From: Pseudomonas sp. HR96
Lineage (GTDB): Bacteria; Pseudomonadota; Gammaproteobacteria; Pseudomonadales; Pseudomonadaceae
DNA: 64,000 nucleotides
Reading direction: 5' to 3'
Assembly (NCBI RefSeq): GCF_034059295.1
Contig: NZ_CP139141.1
Coordinates: 1,843,001-1,907,000 of the forward strand
Part shown: in pieces, positions 16,155 to 25,830 of the stretch
How positions within the stretch are numbered: the stretch's first letter is position 1
How the letters are laid out: each line of letters opens with the position of its first letter
The notes under the pieces: generated by a model
Databases searched by the model: none
What the model saw: only the letters and a program-made list of their open reading frames with translations
What the model was told of the DNA's origin: nothing
Translations under genes and position numbers: made by a program

Positions 16155-16889
16155 TCAGCCGTCCAGCGAGCCGCCGGCCAGGGTGCACAAGGCCTCGGGC
16201 TGCAGGATGTGCACTTCCTTGCCCACGGCGGCGATCAACTGCGTCTCCTGCAGCCGGGTGAACACCCGCGACACGGTCTCCACGGCCAGGCCGAGGAAGT
16301 TGCCGATGTCGTTGCGCGACATGTTCAGGCGAAACTGCAGCGGCGAAAAGCCGCGGGCGCGAAAGCGCGACGACAGGTTGACCAGAAAGCTGGCGATGCG
16401 CTCATCGGCGGTCTTTTTCGACAGCAGCAACATCATCTGCTGGTCATCGCGGATCTCCCGGCTCATCACCCGCATCAATTGCCGACGCAACGCTGGCAGC
16501 TGGGCGGCCAGCTCGTCGAGGCGCTCGAAAGGAATCTCGCAGACCGTGGTGGTTTCCAGCGCCTGGGCCGACACCGGGCAGGTCTCGGTGTCCAGCCCGG
16601 ACAGCCCGACCAGCTCGCTGGGCAGATGAAAACCGGTGATCTGCTCTTCGCCGGAACTGCTGACCTTGAAGGTTTTCAGGGCCCCAGAGCGGACCGCGTA
16701 CACCGAGGCGAACGGATCGCCCTGGCGAAACAGCAACTCGCCTTTGCGCAGCGGCCGGCCGCGCTTGATGATGTTGTCCACCGCGTCCATGTCCTCCAGT
16801 TGCAGGGACAAGGGCAGGCACAAGGTGGCGAGGCTGCAATCCTTGCAGTGGATCTGATGGCTGGTACGGGCTTTGAGTAGCTCGGACAT
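16155..16889 (-). CDS. anr: oxygen-responsive Fe-S regulator Anr (FNR family)
   Basis: 244 residues. Cysteines C15, C18, C24 and C117 correspond with a constant offset to the four [4Fe-4S] ligands of E. coli FNR (20, 23, 29, 122). A cyclic-nucleotide-like barrel is followed by a dimer helix and the FNR recognition helix in [20 protein letters not shown] with the E-SR signature. Anr switches on anaerobic and microaerobic genes, including cbb3 oxidase operons. An Anr-type box at 17008-17021 lies 119 bp upstream, suggesting autoregulation. Confidence 0.97.
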   Translation of the reverse strand: MSELLKARTSHQIHCKDCSLATLCLPLSLQLEDMDAVDNIIKRGRPLRKGELLFRQGDPFASVYAVRSGALKTFKVSSSGEEQITGFHLPSELVGLSGLDTETCPVSAQALETTTVCEIPFERLDELAAQLPALRRQLMRVMSREIRDDQQMMLLLSKKTADERIASFLVNLSSRFRARGFSPLQFRLNMSRNDIGNFLGLAVETVSRVFTRLQETQLIAAVGKEVHILQPEALCTLAGGSLDG

Positions 16890-17007
16890 CGCGTCGTGCT
16901 CCTGGCAATCTTTGGCCGTGCCGGGACGGCCTTGAACATATTGCCGGGCAGCTTAACCTGTCCCAGCTCAATGCTGCGCAGTGTAGGCACGCCGTTCACC
17001 GCAAATA

Positions 17008-17021
17008 TTGACCTGGGTCAA
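17008..17021. promoter_or_regulatory. Anr box upstream of anr
   Basis: TTGACCTGGGTCAA, a symmetric match to the FNR/Anr consensus TTGAT-N4-ATCAA with C/G at the variable fifth position. It overlaps the stop codon region of the upstream tauE-like gene (stop 17018-17020), so it can only serve anr. Confidence 0.65.
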
Positions 17022-17791
17022 TGTCCCATCGAAGCGTGATCCATTTCAGCGTGACCCATTGCATTGTGATCCATGGCCGCGTGGTCCATCGAAGCATGCC
17101 CCATCGAGCCATGCCCCATCAGCCACTGCTGGTGCGGCCCCGGCAGCGTCCACAGGCCGAACAGGATGACCAGCAGCCCGCCTGCCTGGCGCACGCCACG
17201 CCGGCGCAGCAGGGCGGTCGTGCGCTCGGCGGCCAGGCCGATGGCCAGCAGCACCGGCCAGGTGCCGACGCCGAAGCCGAGCATCAGCGCCGCGCTGTGC
17301 CAGGCATTGCCCTGGCTCGCCGCCCACAGCAGGGTGCTGTAGACCAGCCCGCATGGCAGCCAGCCCCAGACCGCGCCCAGCAGCAGGGCGCGCGGCAGGC
17401 TGGACACCGGCAGCAGGCGCCGCGCCAGTGGTTGCAGGTGTTTCCATAGACCGCGGCCCAGCGCTTCGATGCGCGTCAGCCCGCTCCACCAGCCGGCCAG
17501 GTACAGGCCCATGGCGATCAACAGCAGCGCCGCGACGACCCGCAGCAGCATGGCCGCCGGGCTGTTGGCCAGGGCCCAGCCGAGGCTGCCGAGCAGCAGC
17601 CCGGCCACGGCGTAGCTGGCGATGCGGCCCAGGTTGTAGGCCAGCAGCAGGCGCAGCCGGCGCGCGCGCTGCTCGGCCGGGATGGCCAGGGTCAGCGCGC
17701 CCATCAGGCCGCCGCACATGCCCAGGCAGTGGCCGCCGCCCAGTAGCCCGAGGATCAGCGCCGAGGCCAGCAGGGGCAGTAGTTCAGTCAT
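17018..17791 (-). CDS. TauE/SafE (DsbD_2-like) membrane protein with His/Met tail
   Basis: 257 residues. Six or so TM segments begin with LILGLLGGGHCLGMCGGLMG, whose GHCxGMCGG motif is typical of the UreH/DsbD-like transmembrane family found in cbb3 clusters. The last 32 residues are seven short repeats of the form MGHASMDHAAM, with seven His and six Met. Such MxHxxM runs are hallmarks of copper binding, so a role in copper handling for the oxidase is likely. The start overlaps the end of ccoS by 8 bp, making it the last gene of the ccoGHIS operon. Confidence 0.85.
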   Translation of the reverse strand: MTELLPLLASALILGLLGGGHCLGMCGGLMGALTLAIPAEQRARRLRLLLAYNLGRIASYAVAGLLLGSLGWALANSPAAMLLRVVAALLLIAMGLYLAGWWSGLTRIEALGRGLWKHLQPLARRLLPVSSLPRALLLGAVWGWLPCGLVYSTLLWAASQGNAWHSAALMLGFGVGTWPVLLAIGLAAERTTALLRRRGVRQAGGLLVILFGLWTLPGPHQQWLMGHGSMGHASMDHAAMDHNAMGHAEMDHASMGH

Positions 17792-17975
17792 GCTTGTGTT
17801 CGTCGCCCTGGCCGGAGCCGGCCAGGTGGTCGGGGTCCTGGTCGTCGAACAGGATGCTGTGGGCCGGGCTGTCGAGGTCTTCGTACTGGCCGCCGTCCAC
17901 GGCCCAGAAAAAGATGTAGAGGGCGACGCCGACGATCAGCATCGCCGCAGGAATCATGATGTACAGCGCAGGCAT
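17784..17975 (-). CDS. ccoS: cbb3 oxidase maturation protein CcoS
   Basis: 63 residues: one TM helix (IMIPAAMLIVGVALYIFFWA) followed by a short cytosolic tail starting DGGQYEDLDSPAHSILFDD, the hallmark of CcoS/FixS. It is required for cofactor insertion into the cbb3 oxidase. It overlaps both neighbours (1 bp with ccoI, 8 bp with the tauE-like gene), indicating translational coupling. Confidence 0.95.
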   Translation of the reverse strand: MPALYIMIPAAMLIVGVALYIFFWAVDGGQYEDLDSPAHSILFDDQDPDHLAGSGQGDEHKHD

Positions 17976-20392
17976 CAGCCGGCCTCCTTGATACGGGTCA
18001 GGCGCAGGGCGTTGAGCACCACGGTCAACGAGCTGAGCGACATGCCCAGGGCCGCCCACACCGGTGTAACCCAGCCCAGTGCCGCGAAGGGCAGCATAAG
18101 CCCGTTGTACAGGCTGGCCCAGAGCAGGTTCTGCCAGATCACCCGGCGCGTGCGCGCGGCGACGTCCAGGGCCTGGACCAGTGCACCGAGGCGGTTGCAC
18201 AGCAACACCGCGTCGGCGCCGACCCGCGCCAGGTCGCTGGCCGAGCCCATGGCCACGCTGATGTCGGCGGCCGCCAGCACCGGTACGTCGTTGACCCCGT
18301 CGCCGATCATCAGCACCTTGCGGCCCTGGCCTTGCAGGTCGCGCAGCACGGCCAGCTTGTCAGCGGCGCCCAGGCCGCCGCGGGCGTCGTCGATGCCCAG
18401 TGCGCCGGCCACCAGGCCGACCTGCGCGGAGCGGTCGCCGGACAACAACAGGGTGCGCCAGCCACGGGCGCGGCAGCATTCGAGCAACTGCAGGGCATCG
18501 TTGCGCAGCGGGTCGTCGAGCACCAGCCACGCCAGCGCACCTTGGGTATCACCCAGCAGCAGCCATTGGCCAGTCTCGTCGGGCGCCAGCGGTGGCGCCA
18601 TGCCGCTCAGGCCGGCGACGAAGCCGGGTTCGCCGATGCGCAGCCGGCGTCCGTCGACCCACCCCTCCAGGCCCAGACCGGGCACGTTGAGCACGGCTTC
18701 GGCGGTAGCACTTGACTGGCCAAAGGCCCGGGCGATCGGGTGTTCGCTGCGGTTCTCCAGCGCCGCAGCGAGCATCAGGCAGTCGTCGCTCGCCAGCCCG
18801 CCCAGGGGCTGCACGGCCCGCAGGCTGAGGCGGCCTTCGGTGAGGGTGCCGGTCTTGTCGAAAATCACCGTGTCGATCTGCTGCAGGCCCTCCAGCACGT
18901 GCCCGCGGGTCAGCAGCACACCTAGCCGATGCAGGCTGCCGGTGGCGACGGTGAGCGCGGTGGGGGTGGCCAGCGACAGCGCGCAGGGGCAGGTGGCCAC
19001 GAGCATGGCCAGCACCACCCAGAAGGCCCGGGCCGGCTCCAGTTGCCACCACAGCAGGCCGACGCCGGCCGCCAGCAGCAACGACACCAGCACGAAGACC
19101 TGCGCGGCGCGGTCGGCCAGGCGGGCCAGGCGTGGTTTGTCGGCCTGGGCGCGTTCGAGCAGGCGGACGATGGCCGACAGTCGTGTGTCATGGCCCAGGG
19201 CCAGAGCCTGTACGGTGAGCGGGCCTTCCACATTGAGGGTGCCGGCAGTGACCGCATCGCCAGGGCCGCGCGGCAGCGGCAGGTATTCGCCGGTGAGCAG
19301 CGATTCGTCGACGCTGGACAGGCCGCTGACGATGCGTCCGTCGACGCTGATCACCGCGCCGGGGGGCACCAGCACCTGTTCGCCCAGCTGCAGTTCGCTG
19401 AGCAGGATGCGTTCGCTGCGGCCATCGGCCGCCAGGCGCAGGCACGACATCGGCAGCACGCTGACCAGCTGCGCGGTGGCCTGGGCGGTGCGTTCGCGCG
19501 CGCGGCGCTCCAGATAACGGCCGGCCAGCAGGAAGAGCGCGAACATGCCCACCGCGTCGAAATACAGCTCGCCCTGGCCGCTGATGGCGGTCCAGATGCC
19601 GGCACCGTAGGCCAGGCTGATCGCCAGCGACACCGAGACGTCCATGGTCAGCTGGCGCTGGCGCAGGTCGCGGGCAGCGCCCTTGAAAAAGGATCGGCAA
19701 CTGTAGAAGACGATGGGCGTGGTCAGCAGCATCGCCACCCAGCGCAGGATCACGTGCAGTTGGGGGCTGAGGTCGAGGTTGAATTGCGGCCAGGTGGCCA
19801 TGGTCGCCATCATCGCCTGGAACCACAGCAACCCTGCCACGCCCAGTTCGCGCAGGGCGCGGCGGTTGTCGTCGGCCTGCTGCACGGCGGCGCGGTCGGC
19901 CTGCCAGGGGTGGGCGGCGTAGCCGATCTGGCGCAGTTCGCCGAGCAGCTGGCTGAGGGCCAGGGCCGGCAGCTGCCAACGCACCAGCAGGCGATGGTTG
20001 GACAGGTTCAGGCGCGCCTCGGCCACCGCCGGCAGGCCGCGCAAGTGTTTCTCGATCAGCCAGCCGCAGGCGGCGCAACTGATGCCCTCGACCATCAGGG
20101 TGATTTCGCTGAGGTCGTCCTGGCGGTGCAGGAAAGGGCCTTGCACGTCGCCACGGTCATACAGCGCCAGCTCGTCAGGCAGCTGCAGCGGCAGTTCCTG
20201 GGGGTTGTGCGAGGCCTGGCTGCGGTGCTGGTAATAGTGCTCCAGGTGGCCAGCGACGATGGCTTCGGCCACCGCCTGGCAACCCGGGCAGCAGAAGTCA
20301 CGGATTTGCCCTAGCACCGGCGCACGGTAGCGCTGGCCGGCGGGAACCGGCAGCGCGCAGTGGTAGCAGGGCAGGGGCGGGGTCAGGTTCAC
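17975..20392 (-). CDS. ccoI: copper-transporting P1B-type ATPase CcoI
   Basis: 805 residues. N-terminal cysteine motifs (C9/C12, C34-C38), a heavy-metal domain with C106-A-A-C109, eight TM helices, the ion-path C468-P-C470, phosphorylation loop D512-KTGTLTEG, and the GDGVNDVPVLAAADISVAMG hinge. It moves copper across the inner membrane for assembly of the heme-copper centre of cbb3 oxidase. It overlaps ccoH by 4 bp. Confidence 0.96.
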   Translation of the reverse strand: MNLTPPLPCYHCALPVPAGQRYRAPVLGQIRDFCCPGCQAVAEAIVAGHLEHYYQHRSQASHNPQELPLQLPDELALYDRGDVQGPFLHRQDDLSEITLMVEGISCAACGWLIEKHLRGLPAVAEARLNLSNHRLLVRWQLPALALSQLLGELRQIGYAAHPWQADRAAVQQADDNRRALRELGVAGLLWFQAMMATMATWPQFNLDLSPQLHVILRWVAMLLTTPIVFYSCRSFFKGAARDLRQRQLTMDVSVSLAISLAYGAGIWTAISGQGELYFDAVGMFALFLLAGRYLERRARERTAQATAQLVSVLPMSCLRLAADGRSERILLSELQLGEQVLVPPGAVISVDGRIVSGLSSVDESLLTGEYLPLPRGPGDAVTAGTLNVEGPLTVQALALGHDTRLSAIVRLLERAQADKPRLARLADRAAQVFVLVSLLLAAGVGLLWWQLEPARAFWVVLAMLVATCPCALSLATPTALTVATGSLHRLGVLLTRGHVLEGLQQIDTVIFDKTGTLTEGRLSLRAVQPLGGLASDDCLMLAAALENRSEHPIARAFGQSSATAEAVLNVPGLGLEGWVDGRRLRIGEPGFVAGLSGMAPPLAPDETGQWLLLGDTQGALAWLVLDDPLRNDALQLLECCRARGWRTLLLSGDRSAQVGLVAGALGIDDARGGLGAADKLAVLRDLQGQGRKVLMIGDGVNDVPVLAAADISVAMGSASDLARVGADAVLLCNRLGALVQALDVAARTRRVIWQNLLWASLYNGLMLPFAALGWVTPVWAALGMSLSSLTVVLNALRLTRIKEAG

Positions 20393-20922
20393 GGGTTCTG
20401 CTCGGCTTGCAGCGGCTCGTCGCCCAGTTCCAGTGGCCTATCGTGGGTAACCTGTTCTTCCTCGAACAGGCGCCAGGTCTGGCCGTCCTGCTGGCCGAGC
20501 AACTCGACGAAGCGGCGACCCTCGACGATGTCCACCAGGTTGCCGACGTAGCGCCCCGGCTCGGCCGGGCTGCGCTGCAGGGTGACCTTGCGGTCGCGCT
20601 CGGGCTGGGTCGGCGACACCAGGTTGAGCTCCAGTGTATCGGGTTGGCTGCGCCCGCGCAGGCGCAGGTCGACCTCGCCGGTCAGCTCGTCCAGGCGCAC
20701 GGTGGCGCGGGCGTCGAGGGTGTGGGCGAGCTGTTCGCGGTCCAGCGAGCGGTTGATGCCTTTGCCGGCCTCGTAATAGTTGTCGCTGACCAGGTTGTCG
20801 GGGTGTTGCACGGCGATGGTGACCATGGCCAGGGTCAAGGTCACCGAGGTGGCAAGCACGCCAATGATGATCCAGGGCCAGAGGTGCTGGTACCAGGGGC
20901 TGGTGGCGGTGGCGGCAGGCAC
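20389..20922 (-). CDS. ccoH: cbb3 oxidase assembly protein CcoH (FixH)
   Basis: 177 residues with one N-terminal TM helix (PWIIIGVLATSVTLTLAMVT) and a periplasmic FixH domain starting VSDNYYEAGKGINRSLDRE. It acts with CcoI in assembly. 12 bp downstream of ccoG and overlapping ccoI. Confidence 0.93.
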   Translation of the reverse strand: MPAATATSPWYQHLWPWIIIGVLATSVTLTLAMVTIAVQHPDNLVSDNYYEAGKGINRSLDREQLAHTLDARATVRLDELTGEVDLRLRGRSQPDTLELNLVSPTQPERDRKVTLQRSPAEPGRYVGNLVDIVEGRRFVELLGQQDGQTWRLFEEEQVTHDRPLELGDEPLQAEQNP

Positions 20923-20934
20923 GGTGCGATCTCC

Positions 20935-22323
20935 TCAGCGAAGGGTAGGGCCGGTGAAGCGGCTGGTGGCGTCGATGCTGTGGTCGGCGCCCGGGTGGTC
21001 GGCGTCGGTCAGGGTGAACACGATGGCTTGTGCAGCGCTGGGCGCCTGGTCGACGGACAGCTGCACCACCAGCGTGGCGATCTCGCCGGCGCCGACCTGC
21101 ACTTGTCGCGCGCCTTGCCAGTGCAAACCCGCCAGGCCGCTGGCAGCCAGCTGGTAGCGGTGGGCGCGCTGGTCCTTATTGATGACCTTGAGGGTGTAGA
21201 CGTTTTCCACTCGCCCGGCGCTGTCGAGCCGATAGAGCATGCGGTCCTTGCTGACGTCCAGCGCGGCAAGCGGGCGCAGGGTGAAGGCGGTGCTCAGCAC
21301 GCCGAGCATCACCAGCAGCACCGCCGCATAGCCGAGCAGGCGCGGGCGCAACGTCTGGCTGGGCTGGCCGGCCAGCGCGCGCTCGGTGGTGTAGGCAATC
21401 AGCCCGCGCGGATAGTCCATCTTGTCCATGATGCTGTCGCAGGCGTCGACACAGGCGGCGCAGCCGATGCATTCGATCTGCAAACCGTCGCGAATGTCGA
21501 TGCCGGTGGGGCAGACCTGCACGCACATCGTGCAGTCGATGCAGTCGCCCAGCCCGCCGGCACCGCGCTCGGCCTCCTTGCGTCGGGCGCCGCGCTGTTC
21601 GCCACGGGCGGCGTCATAGGAAACGATCAGCGTGTCGCGGTCGAACATCACGCTCTGGAAGCGCGCATAGGGACACATGTGGATGCACACCTGCTCGCGC
21701 AGCCAGCCGGCGTTGCCATAGGTGGCGACGGTCAGCAGGCCGACCCAGACGTAGGCCCAGGCGTCGGCCTGGCCGCTGAAGAACTCCACGGCAAGGGCGC
21801 GGATAGGCGTGAAGTAGCCGACGAAGGTCAGCGCCGTGGCCAGCGCCAGCAGCAGCCAGAGGCTGTGCTTGGCGCACTTGCGCACGATCTTGGTGAGGCT
21901 CCAGGGTGCCTGGTCGAGCTTGATGCGCTGGTTGCGGTCGCCTTCGATGACCTTCTCGCACCACATGAACATCCAGGTCCACACGCTTTGCGGGCAGCTG
22001 TAGCCACACCACACGCGCCCGGCGTAGACGGTGATGAAGAACAGGCCGAAGGCCGCGACGATCAGCAGCCCAGACAGCAGGATGAAATCCTGCGGCCAGA
22101 AGGTGGCGCCGAAGATATGGAACTTGCGCGATGGCAGGTCCCACCATACCGCCTGGCGCCCGTCGACCGTCAGCCAGGCGGTGCTGAAATAGATGAACAG
22201 CAGCACGGCGCCGCCGATCCTGCGCACGTTGCGAAACAGCCCGGTGAAGGCCCGGGTGTAGATCTGCCGACGTGGGGCGTACAGCTCGACGGTCAGGTCG
22301 GTGTGCGGGATCAGCTCGCTCAT
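20935..22323 (-). CDS. ccoG: cbb3 accessory ferredoxin-type membrane protein CcoG
   Basis: 462 residues. TM helices and a twin [4Fe-4S] region: CIDCTMCVQVCPTGIDIRDG followed by CIGCAACVDACD. A C-terminal IG-like periplasmic domain follows (VENVYTLKVINKDQRAHRY). CcoG is proposed to reduce Cu(II) during delivery of copper to cbb3. It begins 1 bp after the ccoP stop, so the oxidase and assembly genes probably share transcripts. Confidence 0.95.
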   Translation of the reverse strand: MSELIPHTDLTVELYAPRRQIYTRAFTGLFRNVRRIGGAVLLFIYFSTAWLTVDGRQAVWWDLPSRKFHIFGATFWPQDFILLSGLLIVAAFGLFFITVYAGRVWCGYSCPQSVWTWMFMWCEKVIEGDRNQRIKLDQAPWSLTKIVRKCAKHSLWLLLALATALTFVGYFTPIRALAVEFFSGQADAWAYVWVGLLTVATYGNAGWLREQVCIHMCPYARFQSVMFDRDTLIVSYDAARGEQRGARRKEAERGAGGLGDCIDCTMCVQVCPTGIDIRDGLQIECIGCAACVDACDSIMDKMDYPRGLIAYTTERALAGQPSQTLRPRLLGYAAVLLVMLGVLSTAFTLRPLAALDVSKDRMLYRLDSAGRVENVYTLKVINKDQRAHRYQLAASGLAGLHWQGARQVQVGAGEIATLVVQLSVDQAPSAAQAIVFTLTDADHPGADHSIDATSRFTGPTLR

Positions 22324-22324
22324 G

Positions 22325-23302
22325 TCATTTCACATCCGGGCTGCCTTCGCCATGGGACAGGCTGTAGACGTAGGCCGCCAGCAGGTGCACGCGGTCGTTG
22401 CCTTGCAGCTGCGCCTGGGCCGGCATCACGCCCTGGCGGCCATAGCGGATGGTCTGCTGCAGCTGGGCGAAGCTGGCACCGTAGATGAAGCCGTCGGCGT
22501 GGGTCAGGTTGGGCGCGCCGAGCATCGGGTTGCCCTGCCCGTTGGCACCGTGGCAGGCCACGCAGGTGCTGGCGAACAGCTTGGCACCGTTGCCCGGGTC
22601 AGCCTTGATGCCGTCGGGCAGGGCGCGGTTGTTCAGGCCCTTGATGACGTACGCCGAGACGTCGGCCACGCCCTGCTCGCCGATCACCGCCGTCCAGCCG
22701 GGCATGACCGCGTGGCGGCCGTTCAAGATGGTGGCCTTGATGCTGGCCGGGTCGCCGCCCCAGCGCCAGTCGGCGTCGGTCAGGTTAGGGTAGCCGAACT
22801 GGCCGCGGGCGTCGGCGCCGTGGCACACCGAGCAGTTGGAGGCGAACAGCCGGCCGCCCATTTGCAGCGCCTGCGGGTCCTTGGCCACCTCTTCGATGGG
22901 CATGGCCGCGAACTTGGCGAAGATCGGCCCGTACTGCTGCTCGGCCCGGTGCATTTCCTTTTCCCACTCATGCACGGCGCTCCAGCCGGTCTGGCCGTTG
23001 GCGAACTGGGTCTTCTTCTCGGCGTCGAGGTAGTCATAGCCGGGCAGCAGGCCCTTCCAGTTGCCCAGGCCCGGGTACAGCGCCAGGTAGCCGAGGGCGA
23101 AGACGATGGTGGCGATGAACAGCCAAAACCACCAGCGCGGCAGCGGGTTGTCGTATTCCTCGATGCCGTCGTAGGCGTGGCCCACGGTCTGCTCGGTGGT
23201 TTCCTGGCGCTGCCCGCGACGGGTCGAAAACAGCAGCCAGAGCATCGCCACCAGCGTGCCCAGGGTCAAAACAGTGACGTACAGACTCCAGAAGGTGCTC
23301 AT
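22325..23302 (-). CDS. ccoP: cbb3 oxidase diheme subunit CcoP
   Basis: 325 residues. N-terminal TM segments ([20 protein letters not shown] and [20 protein letters not shown]) and two cytochrome c domains with CSVCHG and CVACHG. It carries electrons from cytochrome c to CcoO/CcoN. It overlaps ccoQ by 4 bp. Confidence 0.97.
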   Translation of the reverse strand: MSTFWSLYVTVLTLGTLVAMLWLLFSTRRGQRQETTEQTVGHAYDGIEEYDNPLPRWWFWLFIATIVFALGYLALYPGLGNWKGLLPGYDYLDAEKKTQFANGQTGWSAVHEWEKEMHRAEQQYGPIFAKFAAMPIEEVAKDPQALQMGGRLFASNCSVCHGADARGQFGYPNLTDADWRWGGDPASIKATILNGRHAVMPGWTAVIGEQGVADVSAYVIKGLNNRALPDGIKADPGNGAKLFASTCVACHGANGQGNPMLGAPNLTHADGFIYGASFAQLQQTIRYGRQGVMPAQAQLQGNDRVHLLAAYVYSLSHGEGSPDVK

Positions 23303-23508
23303 TGCTCAGGGCCTTTTTCTTGTTTTTTTTGTGCGTTCAGCTTGGCCAGCGCCTCGGGGTCGTCGGCAAAAGGCAGCAGGTTGGCTTCATCGAAGTCCTG
23401 CTTGCGCCGGCCGCTGAACACCCAGATCGCCAGGCCGACGAAGGCCAGGAACACCAGCAAGGTGCCCAGACCGCGAATGGTTCCTGCGTCCATGAATGAA
23501 GTGTCCAT
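23299..23508 (-). CDS. ccoQ: cbb3 oxidase small subunit CcoQ
   Basis: 69 residues: one TM helix ([20 protein letters not shown]) then [18 protein letters not shown], the typical CcoQ/FixQ tail. Stabilises the complex. 6 bp after ccoO. Confidence 0.95.
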   Translation of the reverse strand: MDTSFMDAGTIRGLGTLLVFLAFVGLAIWVFSGRRKQDFDEANLLPFADDPEALAKLNAQKKQEKGPEQ

Positions 23509-23514
23509 CGTCGT

Positions 23515-24126
23515 TCACCGCTTGCTTTTGATCAGAGTGCCCAGCCCTTGCAGGTAGGCGACCAGGGCGTCCATCTCGGTCTTGCCCTTGACGGCTGCGG
23601 CCGCTCCGGCAATGTCGGCGTCGGTGTAGGGCACGCCCAGCGAACGCAGGACCTGAAGCTTTCTGGCCGTCAGCGTGCTGTCGATCGGCGTGCTGACCAG
23701 GAAGGGGTAGGCCGGCATGATCGACTCTGGCACCACGTCGCGCGGGTTGATCAGGTGGGCGCGATGCCAGTCGTCCGAGTAGCGCCCGCCGACCCGCGCC
23801 AGGTCCGGCCCGGTGCGCTTGGAGCCCCACAGGAACGGGTGGTCCCAGACGCTTTCGCCGGCCACCGAGTAGTGCCCGTAGCGCTCGGTTTCGGCGCGAA
23901 ACGGGCGGATCATCTGCGAGTGACAGCCGACGCAGCCGTTGGCGATGAACACGTCGCGGCCTTCGACTTCAAGGGCCGGGCGCGGCTTCATGCCGACGAT
24001 AGGCTTGTTGGTGACGTCCTCGAAAAACAGCGGGACGATCTGTGTCAGGCCGCCGATGGCCACGGCCACGACCATCAGCAGGGCCATCAGGCCGAGGTTC
24101 TTTTCGATGATTTCGTGTTTCATCAA
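23515..24126 (-). CDS. ccoO: cbb3 oxidase monoheme subunit CcoO
   Basis: 203 residues. N-terminal membrane anchor ([20 protein letters not shown]) and a periplasmic c-type heme site C-V-G-C-H in [24 protein letters not shown]-like and [20 protein letters not shown] motifs are family-typical. Overlaps ccoN by 4 bp. Confidence 0.97.
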   Translation of the reverse strand: MMKHEIIEKNLGLMALLMVVAVAIGGLTQIVPLFFEDVTNKPIVGMKPRPALEVEGRDVFIANGCVGCHSQMIRPFRAETERYGHYSVAGESVWDHPFLWGSKRTGPDLARVGGRYSDDWHRAHLINPRDVVPESIMPAYPFLVSTPIDSTLTARKLQVLRSLGVPYTDADIAGAAAAVKGKTEMDALVAYLQGLGTLIKSKR

Positions 24127-25565
24127 TGCGCTCCCACGACGGCGATCTGTGCAGCGGCTTCAGCCTGTTCGGCACTGGCGCCCCGGACCGTGCGCCATAC
24201 GTTGTAGGCCATCACCAGCATGCCGCTGGCGTAGATCAGCCCGCCGGTCATGCGCACGATGTAGCCCGGGCCGCTGGCTTGCAGCGCTTCGACGAAGGAA
24301 TAGGTGAGGGTACCGTCCTCGTTGATGGCCCGCCACATCAGGCCCTGGGTGATGCCGTTGACCCACATGGCGCAGATGTAGAGCACGGTGCCCACGGTGG
24401 CCAGCCAGAAGTGCAGGTTGATCAGCTTGATGCTGTGCATGTGGTCGCGACCCCAGATGCGCGGGATCATGTGGTACATCGAGCCGATGGTGATCATCGC
24501 CACCCAGCCCAGGGCGCCGGCGTGTACGTGGCCGATGGTCCAGTCGGTATAGTGCGACAGCGAGTTGACTGTCTTGATGGCCATCATTGGCCCCTCGAAG
24601 GTCGACATGCCGTAGAAGGCCAGCGACAGCACCAGAAAGCGCAGGATCGGGTCGGTGCGCAGTTTGTGCCAGGCGCCGGTGAGGGTCATCATGCCGTTGA
24701 TCATGCCGCCCCAGCTCGGTACCAGCAGGATGATCGACATCACCATGCCCAGCGATTGCGCCCAGTCAGGCAGGGCGGTGTAGTGCAGGTGGTGCGGGCC
24801 GGCCCAGATGTACAGGGTGATCAGCGCCCAGAAGTGCACGATCGACAGGCGGTAGGAGTACACCGGGCGCTCGGCCTGCTTGGGCACGAAGTAGTACATC
24901 ATGCCCAGAAAACCGGTGGTCAGGAAAAAGCCCACGGCGTTGTGGCCGTACCACCATTGGATCATGGCGTCGGTGGCGCCGGCATAGGCCGAGTAGGACT
25001 TGGTCACGCTGACCGGCAACGACACGTGGTTGACGATGTGCAGCAGCAGGGTCACCACGATGAACGCGCCGTAGAACCAGTTGGCCACGTAGATATGCCG
25101 GGTGCGCCGGCGCATGATAGTGCCGAAGAACACCATGGCATAGGCGACCCAGACCACGGCCAGCAGGATCGCGATCGGCCATTCCAGTTCGGCGTATTCC
25201 TTGGTGGTGGTATAGCCCAGTGGCAGGCTGATCAGCGCGCCGACGATCACCGCCTGCCAGCCCCAGAAGGTGAAGGCGGCCAGGTCGTCGTTGATCAGGC
25301 GCACCTGGCACGTGCGCTGGACCACGTAATACGAGGTGCCGAACAGCGCGCAGCCGCCGAAGGCGAAGATCACCAGGTTGGTGTGCAACGGGCGCAGCCG
25401 CCCGAAGGTGGTCCAGGGCAGGTCGAAGTTCAATTGCGGCCAGACCAGTTGCGAGGCGATCAAGACGCCCACGGCCATGCCGACGATGCCCCACACCACT
25501 GTCATGATGGCGAACTGGCGCACCACCTTATAGTTGTAGGCAGTCGGACTGATTGCTGTGCTCAT
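24123..25565 (-). CDS. ccoN: cbb3 oxidase catalytic subunit CcoN
   Basis: 480 residues from the ATG at 25565 ([20 protein letters not shown]). A 12-TM heme-copper oxidase subunit I of C family. The histidine motifs [20 protein letters not shown] and [20 protein letters not shown] hold heme and CuB ligands. It reduces O2 with high affinity and pumps protons. The longer frame to 25646 has no supporting conservation. It is the first gene of a leftward run reaching at least to 17018. Confidence 0.97.
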   Translation of the reverse strand: MSTAISPTAYNYKVVRQFAIMTVVWGIVGMAVGVLIASQLVWPQLNFDLPWTTFGRLRPLHTNLVIFAFGGCALFGTSYYVVQRTCQVRLINDDLAAFTFWGWQAVIVGALISLPLGYTTTKEYAELEWPIAILLAVVWVAYAMVFFGTIMRRRTRHIYVANWFYGAFIVVTLLLHIVNHVSLPVSVTKSYSAYAGATDAMIQWWYGHNAVGFFLTTGFLGMMYYFVPKQAERPVYSYRLSIVHFWALITLYIWAGPHHLHYTALPDWAQSLGMVMSIILLVPSWGGMINGMMTLTGAWHKLRTDPILRFLVLSLAFYGMSTFEGPMMAIKTVNSLSHYTDWTIGHVHAGALGWVAMITIGSMYHMIPRIWGRDHMHSIKLINLHFWLATVGTVLYICAMWVNGITQGLMWRAINEDGTLTYSFVEALQASGPGYIVRMTGGLIYASGMLVMAYNVWRTVRGASAEQAEAAAQIAVVGAH

Positions 25566-25678
25566 GCTAGTGTCCACGGTTCGGATGTTGTTGTTTTCTT
25601 CAGGCAGGATGGCCAGATCGAAATTGGCCAGGCAGCGCGCGATCATAGGCGCGGTGCCAGTATCCTTGTCAAGAAAAA

Positions 25679-25696
25679 GCTGACCAAACGGTCAGC
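25679..25696. promoter_or_regulatory. perfect inverted repeat, TetR-type operator candidate
   Basis: GCTGACC AAAC GGTCAGC, a 7-bp perfect inverted repeat between the divergent ccoN and hydrolase genes. TGACC-N4-GGTCA sites are typical of TetR-family repressors. No TetR gene is in the window, so the regulator would act from elsewhere. I found no clear Anr box in this gap. Confidence 0.45.
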
Positions 25697-25830
25697 AATC
25701 GAAATGTGCAATTGCCTTATGATAAGCGACAAACCCTTGATCCAGAGCGCTTGCACTGTGACATCAAGTTGCCATTGATGCGCGTTCGCAACTCGCTCAC
25801 CAGCCGTTCATCCGGAGCCCAGAGACCCTC

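Noticed and set aside
25566..25830. Anr box controlling ccoN
   Set aside because: I searched for TTGAT-N4-ATCAA-like sites; TTGATCC and ACATCAA occur, but not with the right spacing.
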